Below the pieces are notes generated by a model. That model saw nothing but the letters and a program-made list of their open reading frames with translations, did not search any database and was not told the DNA's origin. The translations under genes and the position numbers were made by a program. Of a stretch of 21,326 nt of DNA, positions 1 through 7,245 are shown in pieces (within the stretch, counting starts at the first letter, position 1; the number at the start of each line of letters is the position of its first letter). The stretch is from a virus: the IMG/VR virus record IMGVR_UViG_3300037840_000115, positions 1-21,326 of that record, one strand, 5' to 3'.

Positions 1-1
1 T

Positions 2-151
2 GATGTTCCGTTTTCTGTGCCCCCCGAGAACTACGTGCACCCGACTCCGCTCACTGACGCAAGTGCTGCGCCGGATGGTGATCTTGTGAATAAGTGGGGG
101 CCGTTTGCGCTGCATCATATCGGCCTTTATGTCAAAGCACTGGAGACTTGA
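2..151 (+). CDS. C-terminal end of an unknown phage protein (5' truncated)
   Basis: An open frame enters from the left edge and ends at a TGA at 149-151, giving the last 49 residues of a protein. The tail is acidic and proline-rich at first (PENYVHPTPLTDAS), then ends NKWGPFALHHIGLYVKALET. I do not recognise a family. The stop lies only 3 nt before the ATG of the holin candidate, so the two genes are probably cotranscribed and may be translationally coupled. Its place upstream of holin and terL suggests a late or structural gene, but that is context only. Confidence 0.6.
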   Translation, partial: DVPFSVPPENYVHPTPLTDASAAPDGDLVNKWGPFALHHIGLYVKALET

Positions 152-154
152 ATC

Positions 155-406
155 ATGGACTGGACTACGATCGGCGGTATGGCTCTGCGCCATGGTGCGA
201 CAACTGCGGGCGGCTGGCTGGTCGCACACGGCTATCTCAACTCCGATGGAGTCAGTGGTTTCGTCGGTGCGTGCGCCATCTTCACCGGCATCTTTGCGTC
301 TTGGTGGCAAAAGCAGGGCCACGCCGCAGCGCTCGCTGCGGAAAAAGCTGCCGCCGATTATTGGCGGAATAAGAAAATCGCCCCTTCTCCCGACGCGAAA
401 CCATGA
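155..406 (+). CDS. Putative small phage holin (Pam3-gp28-like)
   Basis: This 83-residue protein has a hydrophobic, small-residue-rich middle: residues about 5-25 (IGGMALRHGATTAGGWLVA) and 30-52 (DGVSGFVGACAIFTGIFASWW) could form two short membrane segments. They are followed by a charged, alanine-rich helix ending in Lys and Pro. An Arg before a T-x-x-G-G segment, a G-x-x-x-x-G pattern and a Trp at the end of the second segment are what I remember from the Pam3-gp28 family of putative holins. Such proteins make lesions in the inner membrane at lysis. It starts 3 nt after the previous stop and ends 6 nt before terL. No endolysin is visible next to it. The family assignment is from memory; a different small membrane protein is possible. 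Confidence 0.6.
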   Translation: MDWTTIGGMALRHGATTAGGWLVAHGYLNSDGVSGFVGACAIFTGIFASWWQKQGHAAALAAEKAAADYWRNKKIAPSPDAKP

Positions 407-412
407 TACCGG

Positions 413-1975
413 ATGAACATCAATCCGCCTTGGGAGACGGTCAGACCGCCGTGGGAACCCGTACAGCTCGATAAAGCAACTGTACGGGCTAAACTGCTTG
501 ATTTCGACAAATACCGTGAAAAGTTTTTGCGCGTACGGCCGCGGAACGGCGGTGAACGCATACCTTTCATTCTGAATGCGGCGCAGCGTGTTCTGCATGC
601 CAGCATAGAGCGGGAGCGCGCCCGATTTGGATTAGTGCGCGCGCTCATCCCTAAAGCCCGGCGGATGGGCGTCAGTACGTACATCGGCGGTCGCTACTTT
701 CATCGCACGGCGACAGAGTGGGGCAGGCGAGCCCAAGTTGTGGCGCACCGTTCGGATAGCGCTACGAACCTGCATCGCGAAATAAAGCAGTTCTATGAAG
801 GACTGCCGGCATCCGTACGGCCACGCCTCGGCGCGTCAAATGCGCGGGAGCTGATCTTTGACGTTCTAAAATCACTGTATAAAGTAGCGTCGGCAGAGGG
901 TGGCGATATCAGCCGTTCCGATGATTTCCATCTGCTGCATATGTCCGAGGCTGCATTTTTTGACAACACAGAGGACCTATCGGCAGGTCTTTTGCAGACC
1001 ATACAAGACTTGCCCGATACAGAAATCGCAATAGAAAGCACGGGCAACGGGCAGTCGGGCATGTTCTATGACATGTGCCGCACAGCTCACGATGAACAGG
1101 GCGGCGGGCTGTGGCGGCTGCATTTCCTGCCCTGGACAGTAATGCCGGAGTACCGTACGGAGGTTCCGACCGGATGGAAGGCACCGAAGGAGTTCGAGGA
1201 CTACGCCAAATTCCACGGGCTCGATCGCGAGCAAGTATACTGGTTCTGGACGAAGAATTATACCCTTGCCGCCATGAACGGCGGGCAGCCGGAGATGATT
1301 CACCGGCTCACGAGGCAAGAATATCCGGCGATCTACAGTGAATGCTTTATGACCGACAGTACACTGGATTTTTTCCCAGCGTCTCTTGTCGGGGCCGCGA
1401 TGATACGCAAGCCTGCCCCATCGGCCGGTGCATTAAAACTTCTGGCCGTGGACCCGGCCGGCGACGGACAGGACAAGTGCTTCGTTTGCGACCGACAAGG
1501 CTCTGCGATCGGCGCGCGGGTGTGGGGCGAATTAGCAAACCGCGATTATAACGTGCAAGCGGATTGGCTTGTGCAAACGTTCGAACGATTTAGTATGGAC
1601 GCGATTGTGATCGACGTGACCGGAACGGGCAAAGGTTTGCTGGACGCTGTACGGCTCCGCATGCGCCGCTACGGCCCCGAAAAGGTGGTGGCGGTCAACT
1701 TTGCGTGGGGTGCGCTTAACGACGTGCTGTACGGCAATCGACGCGCGGAACTCCACGATAGGCTTCAACGCTGGCTGCAGGGCGACGTTTCTGTACCGAA
1801 CGATAAGATGCTACAGGAAGAATGTGCGGCGTATAAGTGGGGTACAGGCGGCTGCCGACGCGATGAAAAAATGCGGTTGTTCTTGACGCTGAAAGAGAAG
1901 GTACGTGCAGAATTGAAACCTGTACGGTCACCCGATCGGCTAGACGCGTGTGCGGTTTCCATGGCTGTGGATTGA
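413..1975 (+). CDS. terL: Terminase large subunit (DNA-packaging ATPase/nuclease)
   Basis: This 520-residue protein is the motor that pumps phage DNA into the prohead and cuts it. The N-terminal ATPase part has a Walker A-like loop KARRMGVST at residues 81-89 and a Walker B region HLLHMSEAAFF at 173-183, with E179 as the likely catalytic carboxylate. A coupling motif STGNG lies at 209-213. The C-terminal RNase H-fold nuclease shows the expected acidic residues: D347 in AVDPAGDG, D401 in VIDVTG and D511 in RLDACAV. Length is usual for full-length TerL. The start at 413 follows the holin stop closely but its Shine-Dalgarno is weak. The N-terminus carries a tandem PPWE motif (residues 5-16) that resembles the tiny protein at 10928-11092. 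A TerS candidate is far away at 11201-11500, on the other strand. Confidence 0.96.
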   Translation: MNINPPWETVRPPWEPVQLDKATVRAKLLDFDKYREKFLRVRPRNGGERIPFILNAAQRVLHASIERERARFGLVRALIPKARRMGVSTYIGGRYFHRTATEWGRRAQVVAHRSDSATNLHREIKQFYEGLPASVRPRLGASNARELIFDVLKSLYKVASAEGGDISRSDDFHLLHMSEAAFFDNTEDLSAGLLQTIQDLPDTEIAIESTGNGQSGMFYDMCRTAHDEQGGGLWRLHFLPWTVMPEYRTEVPTGWKAPKEFEDYAKFHGLDREQVYWFWTKNYTLAAMNGGQPEMIHRLTRQEYPAIYSECFMTDSTLDFFPASLVGAAMIRKPAPSAGALKLLAVDPAGDGQDKCFVCDRQGSAIGARVWGELANRDYNVQADWLVQTFERFSMDAIVIDVTGTGKGLLDAVRLRMRRYGPEKVVAVNFAWGALNDVLYGNRRAELHDRLQRWLQGDVSVPNDKMLQEECAAYKWGTGGCRRDEKMRLFLTLKEKVRAELKPVRSPDRLDACAVSMAVD

Positions 1976-2032
1976 CATGCGCTCTCCGTACGGTGTACAT
2001 GCTGATTTGCACACGTACAGCCAGGAGCACAC

Positions 2033-2218
2033 ATGAGCAACGTAACCGCCAAGAAGCCCAAGCCGAAGGCTGTACGGAAAGGCCGCCCACTAGTGCGTAC
2101 GTGTCGGATGGATATCCGACTTGCTCCGGCAGAGCTGGCGAAGCTGAAACGAATCGCGAAGGCGAAAGATATTTCGGCAACCGCAATGCTGGTCAGGCTA
2201 ATCGAGAAGGCCGCCTGA
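2033..2218 (+). CDS. Small ribbon-helix-helix DNA-binding protein
   Basis: This is a 61-residue basic protein. After a Lys/Arg-rich arm (KKPKPKAVRKGRPLVRT), residues about 24-31 (RMDIRLAP) look like the beta strand of an Arc/MetJ/CopG fold. They are followed by helix one (AELAKLKRIAKAKD) and helix two (SATAMLVRLIEKAA), the standard ribbon-helix-helix order. Such proteins bind operators as dimers, so a transcriptional regulator is the likely role; the target is unknown. AGGAG lies 6 nt before the ATG. The last codons and the stop are built into a perfect 13-bp inverted repeat that probably ends transcription. The gene follows terL after a 57-nt gap. Confidence 0.72.
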   Translation: MSNVTAKKPKPKAVRKGRPLVRTCRMDIRLAPAELAKLKRIAKAKDISATAMLVRLIEKAA

Positions 2219-2225
2219 CCAGCAT
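2186..2225. terminator. Perfect 13-bp inverted repeat between convergent genes
   Basis: ATGCTGGTCAGGC at 2186-2198 pairs exactly with GCCTGACCAGCAT at 2213-2225 across a 14-nt loop. The hairpin spans the 3' end and stop codon of the ribbon-helix-helix gene and reaches into the 24-nt gap before the end of the opposite-strand gene at 2243. It therefore sits where rightward and leftward transcripts meet. There is no long T tract, so a classical intrinsic terminator is not proven; it may be a bidirectional terminator, an RNA-stabilising hairpin or a protein site. Confidence 0.65.
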
Positions 2226-2242
2226 GCTTGGCCCCTTGAAAT

Positions 2243-2944
2243 TCAGTACTTGAGCGAGAACCCTACGCGGTAGGTAGTGCCAAGATTGGCACAAGCTATG
2301 GCAAGGGTGCAAATCGCCTTCTCCCGCAACTGCGCTTCGGTGTAAACGTCGGCTGCCACGTTGTTGGAAAGCTGATTGATCATTCCGACACCGAAGCCCG
2401 GGGAGAACGCCCAAGCGCCGTGGCTCGCCGGGCCGACTGTCGCCGAAATGTCTTGTTCGTGAACTCCAACAAACAGATATGGATGCGTTGTCGTCACGGT
2501 AACGCCAGTCGGTAAGACCGGGAGTGTTGGCAGCGGCAGATTCAATGTCGGGAACAAATTCAACATGGTCGATAGTGGGCCGCCGAAAGCTACGCGCTGC
2601 TCAAAGCTCGCAGGCCCCGAAAGAGACAAACTAGCGGCTTGGCCATTGAGATTGGCGAAATTGAACATTGATTCGACGAACCAGAACGTCGATGCGCTCG
2701 CTGCGCAACTATAGCCGAGGACGGCGCCGATTTCACCCTGCACCGTAGCAGCTCCGGGCGCGTTGCTTACATTGAGCTTGCCGCCATCGCCCGCGGTATC
2801 GATACCGTAGTATGCACCGCAACCAGTGTACGGATAGCCTTTGGCAAACGGGTCGGCGAACGCTTTCGTCTTCACCGGCATGTCGGCAGCATGGGCCGCT
2901 CCTAAACACGCCATGGCGGCTAGAGCAATCAATGCACGTTTCAT
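2243..2944 (-). CDS. Exported outer-membrane beta-barrel-like protein
   Basis: This 233-residue protein has a textbook Sec signal peptide (MKRALIALAAMACLGAAHA, cleavage before ADMP). The mature start ADMPVKTKA, followed by an F/Y/G-rich segment, resembles the Omp25/Omp31-type outer-membrane proteins common in Bradyrhizobium relatives. The body alternates polar and hydrophobic residues (for example HPYLFVGVHEQDISATV and WAFSPGFGVGMINQL). The C-terminus TTYRVGFSLKY ends in an aromatic residue as beta-barrels do for BAM recognition. Four Cys (CGAYY, YSCAA, ICTLAIAC) may form disulphides. It has its own promoter (2973-3002) and a good AAGGAA ribosome site. A virion role is unlikely for an exported barrel; changing the host surface, for example in superinfection exclusion, is an inference. 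Family membership is from memory only. Confidence 0.7.
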   Translation of the reverse strand: MKRALIALAAMACLGAAHAADMPVKTKAFADPFAKGYPYTGCGAYYGIDTAGDGGKLNVSNAPGAATVQGEIGAVLGYSCAASASTFWFVESMFNFANLNGQAASLSLSGPASFEQRVAFGGPLSTMLNLFPTLNLPLPTLPVLPTGVTVTTTHPYLFVGVHEQDISATVGPASHGAWAFSPGFGVGMINQLSNNVAADVYTEAQLREKAICTLAIACANLGTTYRVGFSLKY

Positions 2945-2972
2945 GGTGATTTCCTTTCGAGTTTACAAGCTT

Positions 2973-3002
2973 GGTGTACGTTCAGCGCAGTCGCATTGTC
3001 AA
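2973..3002 (-). promoter_or_regulatory. Sigma70-type promoter for the barrel-like protein gene
   Basis: On the minus strand a perfect TTGACA (-35, 2997-3002) is followed after 18 bp by TACACC (-10, 2973-2978). The -35 box contains the TGA stop codon (2999-3001) of the upstream fibre-like gene, so the promoter is fused to the end of that gene. The start codon at 2944 follows with AAGGAA as ribosome site. The same TTGACA/TACAC pairing recurs at 19633-19661. Confidence 0.6.
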
Positions 3003-4300
3003 CCCATGATCTCCCTGACACGCAGATAGCTACCGATCGAACCGCCGAACTTACGCGCGCCGCTTTGACCGTTAAGCGTGATCGTAGATGCCGCAGCATC
3101 TCCAGCGCGCACCTTGAAAGTAGTCGAAGATAGAGTGCCGGAAAGCATCGACCACTCGACGGGGGCCTCAATAGCCGCGCCCGTTGCCGTACTGAACAAG
3201 AGCCACGACGCCAGCGCATTGACGGTCGAATCCTGGAAAAGAGCCATGCCCATCGTGGCCGCGCTGCCGTTGCCATCGGAAACATTCAGCATTCCGGTCA
3301 CGCGCAGTACGTCTGCCGAAGATATCGGCGTGATCGCCTGCGAGATGAGCTGCGCGCCGCGTGTGTTCGGCGGGATCGTATCGTCGATCGCAAATGCAGT
3401 CGCGCCAGTCGCGACCGCTCCGGTGTAGGCCTCCTGCGTCTGGATTTCCTGCCCCGGCAACGGTGTAGAGCCCGGCTGGTACAGGCTTAACCGCGTCGGT
3501 GCTGCATTCCACGTCCCGGCAGTTGCAAGCGTACCGCCGGCTTCCCATGTGGCATAAGCAAGTGGGACATATGCAAGACTCGAGCGCGCTGTAGTGCTGT
3601 ACGCAACGCCAGAGCTGCTTGCGCCAGAAACAGCCGACGTTGAGATGATGCCCCAGCCCTGCAATGGGTAAATGCTTGTGCCTGTCAGCGCATTAAGGAC
3701 GAACAGTTCCACCGTTCCGGCATTGTCGAGTGCACCAATCCAAATGCGGCCAGGGGTGGCATTGGAAAAGCCTATCGCTTGGCCCGATGGAATCGTGATG
3801 TTGAGTGCTGTCGTAACCGTACGCATGACATAGTTGCCAGTCGCGGCGGTTACGTTACGAAACAGGAATACTACCGGGTCGCTTGCTGCCGGATCGATAC
3901 CCGCCAACGTCTTGACTGCAAACGTCTGTGCATTACCCACTTGGGACTGAACAAGCGTTCCATTCATCATGGCCGACGCATACGCGTATGGCGTCGCCCA
4001 TGTGCCATCTCCGCGCCAAAACGTCGTCGAGCTGGCATTCGTACCGCTATTCAAGTTGGTTACAGGTAGGTTGCCAGTAATACCCGCGGTACCGAGATTG
4101 ACTGCGCTACAGGTCGGATCGGCTGAAGCTCCAGCGCCTACGAACGGCACGCCCGCGGCGCATGGTCCGACGCTACCAAAGCCGATGACGCCAACACCGC
4201 GCCCGAGCGGCGTGGAGTGATTCGGCGTTTGCCATTGGGCCGCAGCAGGCGCGGCGGCAAGAAGCGCGACAAGCAGAGAAACGAATCGGAGCATCTTCAT
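2999..4300 (-). CDS. Tail-fibre-like protein with an N-terminal signal peptide
   Basis: The 433-residue product starts at the ATG that overlaps the previous gene's TGA (4297-4300). This start gives a clear Sec signal peptide ([21 protein letters not shown], cleavage before QWQ). A longer open frame upstream overlaps the preceding gene and is not used. Residues about 22-110 are Gly/Pro/Ala-rich and include [19 protein letters not shown] followed by RGDGTWA, a repeat-type linker I associate with phage fibres. The remainder is Ser/Thr/Ala-rich beta-type sequence ([34 protein letters not shown]) without visible enzyme motifs. Fibre-type proteins normally fold in the cytoplasm, so the signal peptide is odd. 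It may be an exported adhesin or envelope protein instead of a virion fibre. The specific function is unknown. Confidence 0.7.
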   Translation of the reverse strand: MKMLRFVSLLVALLAAAPAAAQWQTPNHSTPLGRGVGVIGFGSVGPCAAGVPFVGAGASADPTCSAVNLGTAGITGNLPVTNLNSGTNASSTTFWRGDGTWATPYAYASAMMNGTLVQSQVGNAQTFAVKTLAGIDPAASDPVVFLFRNVTAATGNYVMRTVTTALNITIPSGQAIGFSNATPGRIWIGALDNAGTVELFVLNALTGTSIYPLQGWGIISTSAVSGASSSGVAYSTTARSSLAYVPLAYATWEAGGTLATAGTWNAAPTRLSLYQPGSTPLPGQEIQTQEAYTGAVATGATAFAIDDTIPPNTRGAQLISQAITPISSADVLRVTGMLNVSDGNGSAATMGMALFQDSTVNALASWLLFSTATGAAIEAPVEWSMLSGTLSSTTFKVRAGDAAASTITLNGQSGARKFGGSIGSYLRVREIMG

Positions 4301-4914
4301 GGCGCGATAACCCATGCGTTGAGGTCGGGGGAAGGCTGGAGCATGACGCCCGAAAGCTGTGCGGCCGTCGAAAGCAGCTGGAACGTAGCTTGTTGCATGA
4401 TGGTTGCACTGTCGGGTACGGACAACGTAATGGTGTGATTCGTCACTGCTGTCGAGAAGTCCACAATCTGAAGTTTCTTGCCGGACGCAAATTGACTTGC
4501 GAGTGTTGGCAGCGTGAGAGCGGTTGCCGTGGGCGAAACGCGCTGGACTGCAACAAGCGACGTGCCCGCAATAATCGCCGCAGCGCCGGCTGTGACGCTT
4601 TGAAACGCATAGCCGGATATCAGCGGCAGGAAATACGTCTGCCACAGGGCAGGCGTTGCAGGCTGGTAAACCGATAGGGTGGCATTCCACAGGAACAACT
4701 GCCCTTCGGCCGACCACGATGGTACTGCGGGCTGGAACCAAGCTGTTGAGGCCTGATTCGCAATCGGTGCCGACTGCCCAACAAAAAGGTTGATGAACCC
4801 CGCTCGCGCGAGTGCTTCCACAAACCAGTCAAGGCCCGGAATGCTCCCCAAGCGCTCTACGCCGCCAACATTGCGAAGCAACGCAAGAAAGTCTGTTGTG
4901 GCCGAGTAAGACAT
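4297..4914 (-). CDS. Tail-associated protein of unknown function
   Basis: This is a 205-residue protein with no signal peptide. The N-terminus ([20 protein letters not shown]) is helical. From residue about 75 it is rich in Ala, Thr, Ser and Val with short beta-type repeats ([37 protein letters not shown]), as seen in fibre or baseplate-attached proteins. It overlaps the start of the next gene by ATGA (4297-4300), which implies translational coupling with the signal-peptide fibre-like protein. A weak AGGGG lies 7 nt upstream of its ATG. Calling it tail-associated rests on composition and neighbours; I do not recognise the family. Confidence 0.6.
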   Translation of the reverse strand: MSYSATTDFLALLRNVGGVERLGSIPGLDWFVEALARAGFINLFVGQSAPIANQASTAWFQPAVPSWSAEGQLFLWNATLSVYQPATPALWQTYFLPLISGYAFQSVTAGAAAIIAGTSLVAVQRVSPTATALTLPTLASQFASGKKLQIVDFSTAVTNHTITLSVPDSATIMQQATFQLLSTAAQLSGVMLQPSPDLNAWVIAP

Positions 4915-4923
4915 TGAGAACCC

Positions 4924-5364
4924 CTATATTGCGTGCGAATCCTCGGCTGTATACAGCGTGTTCAGCGTGACGCCTACGCTTGCAGGATTCGCGGGCCACG
5001 CGCCCGCCGCCTTCGGCCCGTAGATCGAAACAGGGTTGAGACCGTAATTGCCGAAACCCGCCCACAACAGAAAGTAGTCGCCGTTCACGCCAATGTCGGC
5101 TGTAGGCGCGGACGTGCCGAACCATTTCAATGCCGGCTGGTAGGTCAGTGGCACGGCAAAGAGAAAGTGGCCCCACGGGTCTACGTCACCGCCTGCGTCC
5201 GTTGACCGCTTGCTGTATATGTTCCAGGCCTGCACATCGATGTACAGGTCGCCAACAGTGCCCGCCTGAGGCACGGGCGGCCCATTGCCACGCGCAATCG
5301 AGCCGAACTGCTTGGCCTGGAAATAGATACCACCCTGCATTGTGCCGTTGTCGAAACCGCTCAT
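4924..5364 (-). CDS. Short paralogue of the duplicated gene pair
   Basis: This 146-residue protein is very similar to its upstream neighbour over about 120 residues; they share GGIYFQAKQFGSI, RGNGPPVPQAG, DVDPWGHFLF and WAFGNYGL-type segments (WAGFGNYGL). It lacks a central block of about 67 residues present in the longer copy, then rejoins it at the C-terminus, TLYTAEDSHAI against ALYTAEDGHAI. Its ATG overlaps the stop of the longer copy (ATGA, 5361-5364). No catalytic or membrane features are visible. The conserved PPVPQAG-x-VGDLY start resembles segments near the ends of phage fibre or structural proteins. Function is unknown; the pair may be alternative adhesin subunits. Confidence 0.68.
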   Translation of the reverse strand: MSGFDNGTMQGGIYFQAKQFGSIARGNGPPVPQAGTVGDLYIDVQAWNIYSKRSTDAGGDVDPWGHFLFAVPLTYQPALKWFGTSAPTADIGVNGDYFLLWAGFGNYGLNPVSIYGPKAAGAWPANPASVGVTLNTLYTAEDSHAI

Positions 5365-6002
5365 ATTGCGTGTCCGTCTTCTGCTGTGTACAACGCATTC
5401 AGTGTTACCGCAACATTTGCCGGGTTGCTCTGAATACCGATCTGCAAAATCGGCATTCCGGCCGCAATGCCCACAGGCGTCGGCTGCACGTATTCGTCCA
5501 CAATGCCGATCACGATCAGTTGCGTCGAACTGCTAAACGCAATTGGCGCACCTTCGCCTGCAAGTCCGATCGGAAGCACAAAGCCCGCACCCGTAATTGA
5601 TATGGACGTGTTTGGACCGTTGCCATTTTCCGCCCACACACCGAAAGCAGTTTTCGGCCCGTACATGGCAGGCTGGAGGCCGTAGTTGCCGAAACCCGCC
5701 CATGCCAGGCAATAGTCGCCTGTGACGCCCACACTGTCGTCAGGCGCCGACGTACTGAACCATTTAAGCTGATTTCGGTATGTGGCCGGAACGTTGAAAA
5801 GAAAATGGCCCCACGGGTCCACATCGCTCCCGGCCTCGGTAGAGCGCTTTGTGTACAGGTTCCACGCAGATACGTCTAAGTAAAGATCGCCGACGAGCCC
5901 GGCTTGCGGCACGGGCGGCCCGTTGCCGCGCAGGATCGAGCCAAATTGCTTGGCTTGGAAGTATATCCCGCCTTGCGATGTGCCGTTGTCGATGCCTGCC
6001 AT
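5361..6002 (-). CDS. Long paralogue of the duplicated gene pair
   Basis: This is a 213-residue protein. Residues 1-120 match the downstream paralogue closely. Residues about 121-190 are unique and beta-rich (SISITGAGFVLPIGLAGEG, TQLIVIGIVDEYVQPTPVG). The last 15 residues match again. The extra block is bounded by conserved sequence on both sides, so the short copy most simply arose by tandem duplication followed by internal deletion, or the long one by insertion. It starts 4 nt from the previous gene's stop, with a GAGG close to the ATG. Composition and context suggest a virion surface or tail component, but no known domain is recognised. Confidence 0.68.
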   Translation of the reverse strand: MAGIDNGTSQGGIYFQAKQFGSILRGNGPPVPQAGLVGDLYLDVSAWNLYTKRSTEAGSDVDPWGHFLFNVPATYRNQLKWFSTSAPDDSVGVTGDYCLAWAGFGNYGLQPAMYGPKTAFGVWAENGNGPNTSISITGAGFVLPIGLAGEGAPIAFSSSTQLIVIGIVDEYVQPTPVGIAAGMPILQIGIQSNPANVAVTLNALYTAEDGHAI

Positions 6003-6006
6003 GGCC

Positions 6007-6432
6007 TCACATCTGCGCTCCCACGTCCTCGGAACGTGTGACCTGCATTGCCATGTTGATGCCAGTCCCGTCGCCGTTATTGATGTTCAGGATGCGAAGC
6101 CGCACCCATCCGGCGCGGTGTGCACGCCTGGACGTGGCAACGACCATATTTTGCCACTGATCGATGGGCCACGCATTGCCGCCGGCTACCTGTTCAGCTC
6201 CCGACGCCCGCATTTCCATGAGCACGGACGCTTCCGGGGCGATCGGCGACATGGTGACTGCGCTCGTTTGCGCAGAACTGAAGGCAATCGAGGCGCGAGC
6301 GATATTGATCGAAATGTTGTCGCCCGTGTTGACAGGCAGCCAGCCAGTCGCTTGCCCGATCGTATCGGCGTAGCAGCAATCGTATTGACGATTGATCGCC
6401 TTCGTGCCGCCGCCCTGTCGATAGAACGTCAT
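6007..6432 (-). CDS. Hypothetical phage protein, probably structural
   Basis: This is a 141-residue protein with no signal peptide. It begins MTFYRQGGGTKAINRQYDCC, is followed by a beta-rich section (DNISINIARASIAFSSAQTS) and ends with LRILNINNGDGTGINMAMQV. Alternating hydrophobic residues suggest a beta-sandwich. Two adjacent Cys (19-20) are the only ones and could be structural. It lies between a coiled-coil protein and the duplicated pair, with an ATGA overlap to the upstream gene (6429-6432). No family is recognised; the structural assignment rests on position and fold impression only. Confidence 0.6.
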   Translation of the reverse strand: MTFYRQGGGTKAINRQYDCCYADTIGQATGWLPVNTGDNISINIARASIAFSSAQTSAVTMSPIAPEASVLMEMRASGAEQVAGGNAWPIDQWQNMVVATSRRAHRAGWVRLRILNINNGDGTGINMAMQVTRSEDVGAQM

Positions 6433-6743
6433 TTCTGATTGCTCAGTGTAGCCATTGCCGCTTCGGCGGTCTGAACGCTGCTTTCAGCGTCAGCAACGAT
6501 CGCTTCAATTGCAGAAAAGGTGTTGTCGCCATGGACCTCCAACGCGTCAAAGCGCGCCATGATGCCGTCCATTCGCGTGTGCAGCGCCGCCGGAACTTTG
6601 CCCATACGCGCCGCTAGGATATCCGCTTTGTCCTTAAGGGCCATCCGCCTCCCCTCCGCAATCAAAACCCGCATAGATTCGAATCGATCCGCGGCTACTC
6701 TCAACTGCGCCACGATGGGCACTTGAGATTGCTGCCCGAACAC
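6429..6743 (-). CDS. Small helical coiled-coil protein (GTG start)
   Basis: This 104-residue, almost entirely helical protein is rich in Ala, Met, Arg and Glu (VAQLRVAADRFESMRVLIAE, TRMDGIMARFDALEV, AIVADAESSVQTAEAAMATL). Heptad-like spacing of hydrophobic residues suggests a coiled coil. The start is GTG at 6743, preceded by GAGGG at about 6 nt. It has no Cys, signal peptide or membrane segment. The 4-nt ATGA overlap with the next gene suggests coupled translation. It could be a virion scaffold, tail chaperone or internal protein; nothing in the sequence decides. Confidence 0.6.
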   Translation of the reverse strand: MFGQQSQVPIVAQLRVAADRFESMRVLIAEGRRMALKDKADILAARMGKVPAALHTRMDGIMARFDALEVHGDNTFSAIEAIVADAESSVQTAEAAMATLSNQK

Positions 6744-6757
6744 TGCCGCCCTCGCTG

Positions 6758-6904
6758 CTACTTGGACTTGCGCGTGACCGGCTTTTCGCCCTCTTTGCGC
6801 GTGCCGTTGAAGATCATGGCCGCGTGTTTCTTCAGCAGCTTGTCAGGCATCTTAGGATGCCCGGCGCGTAGTTCCCGCTTGATCGCTTCGTACCGGCGCG
6901 GCAT
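6758..6904 (-). CDS. Short basic protein
   Basis: A 48-residue Lys/Arg-rich protein starts at the ATG at 6904: MPRRYEAIKRELRAGH, then PDKLLKKHAAMIFNGTRK. The pattern 'MP-R-Y-E-x-I...K-x-A-A-x-I-F-N' resembles small proteins often seen near phage structural genes, where a short helix pair precedes an alanine-rich stretch. The ribosome site AAGAAG overlaps the end of the upstream gene (its Lys-Lys-stop codons), so translation is probably coupled. A longer in-frame extension upstream would overlap the neighbouring gene completely and is not credible. Function is unknown. Confidence 0.6.
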   Translation of the reverse strand: MPRRYEAIKRELRAGHPKMPDKLLKKHAAMIFNGTRKEGEKPVTRKSK

Positions 6905-6909
6905 GCGGG

Positions 6910-7245
6910 CTACTTCTTGTTGTACGCCATGGACTTCGATGGCTTGCCACCCATGCCTGCCGCGGTGCGCTTGCCGTCCAAGCCAGTCTTCCGGCCGCCG
7001 AAGGCCGTGTTGCCGTGGTAGGTCACGCCGTCGTTCAGGCCCCCGCCATCGGATAGGTTCGTTTTGGCGAGCCTGCGATTGCCGGTGCTGATATCGGCGG
7101 CGCCCCCAGGAAAGCGCTTCAGCGGCCCCGCAGGCACGGCAGGACGGCCGCCAAATTTGGTTGTCGGCGGCCCCATCAAATTCGGCGTCATGTCGTTCTC
7201 GCCACCGGGGTTGAAGCCCGTTTTGTGACCGCAAAAACGCGCCAT
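6910..7245 (-). CDS. Basic Gly-rich low-complexity protein
   Basis: This is a 111-residue protein rich in Gly, Lys, Pro and Asn (PTTKFGGRPAVPAGPLKRF, GNTAFGGRKTGLDGKRTAAG) and ending KSMAYNKK. There are no hydrophobic core segments, so it is probably disordered. Its ATG at 7245 lies directly after the TAA of the 59-residue gene, in an ATG-TAA-ATG arrangement that also offers an earlier dead ATG. The upstream AAAAGGGGA sequence serves as ribosome site. It belongs to a run of four short basic proteins. A nucleic-acid or virion-packing role is possible but unsupported. Confidence 0.55.
   Translation of the reverse strand: MARFCGHKTGFNPGGENDMTPNLMGPPTTKFGGRPAVPAGPLKRFPGGAADISTGNRRLAKTNLSDGGGLNDGVTYHGNTAFGGRKTGLDGKRTAAGMGGKPSKSMAYNKK

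Larger units (their letters stand above)
4924..6002 (-). repeat. Tandem gene duplication (two diverged copies)
   Basis: Two adjacent genes on the same strand encode proteins that align from their first residues to about residue 120 and again over the last 15, separated by an about 67-residue block present only in the upstream copy. DNA similarity is visible too, for example the shared ccccacgggtc at 5171-5181 and 5809-5819. Conservation of both ends with a clean central gap marks a duplication with a later indel. Confidence 0.85.

Noticed and set aside
1716-2186. A 156-codon open frame on the minus strand opposite the end of terL
   Set aside because: It lies wholly antisense to terL and the ribbon-helix-helix gene, its sequence is Arg/Ser/Pro-rich as expected of a shadow frame, and it would read through the hairpin region without a ribosome site.
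3002-4741. Extended version of the signal-peptide fibre-like gene starting at 4741
   Set aside because: The extra 147 residues lie entirely within the preceding gene in another frame; the ATG at 4300 gives an exact ATGA junction and a signal peptide.
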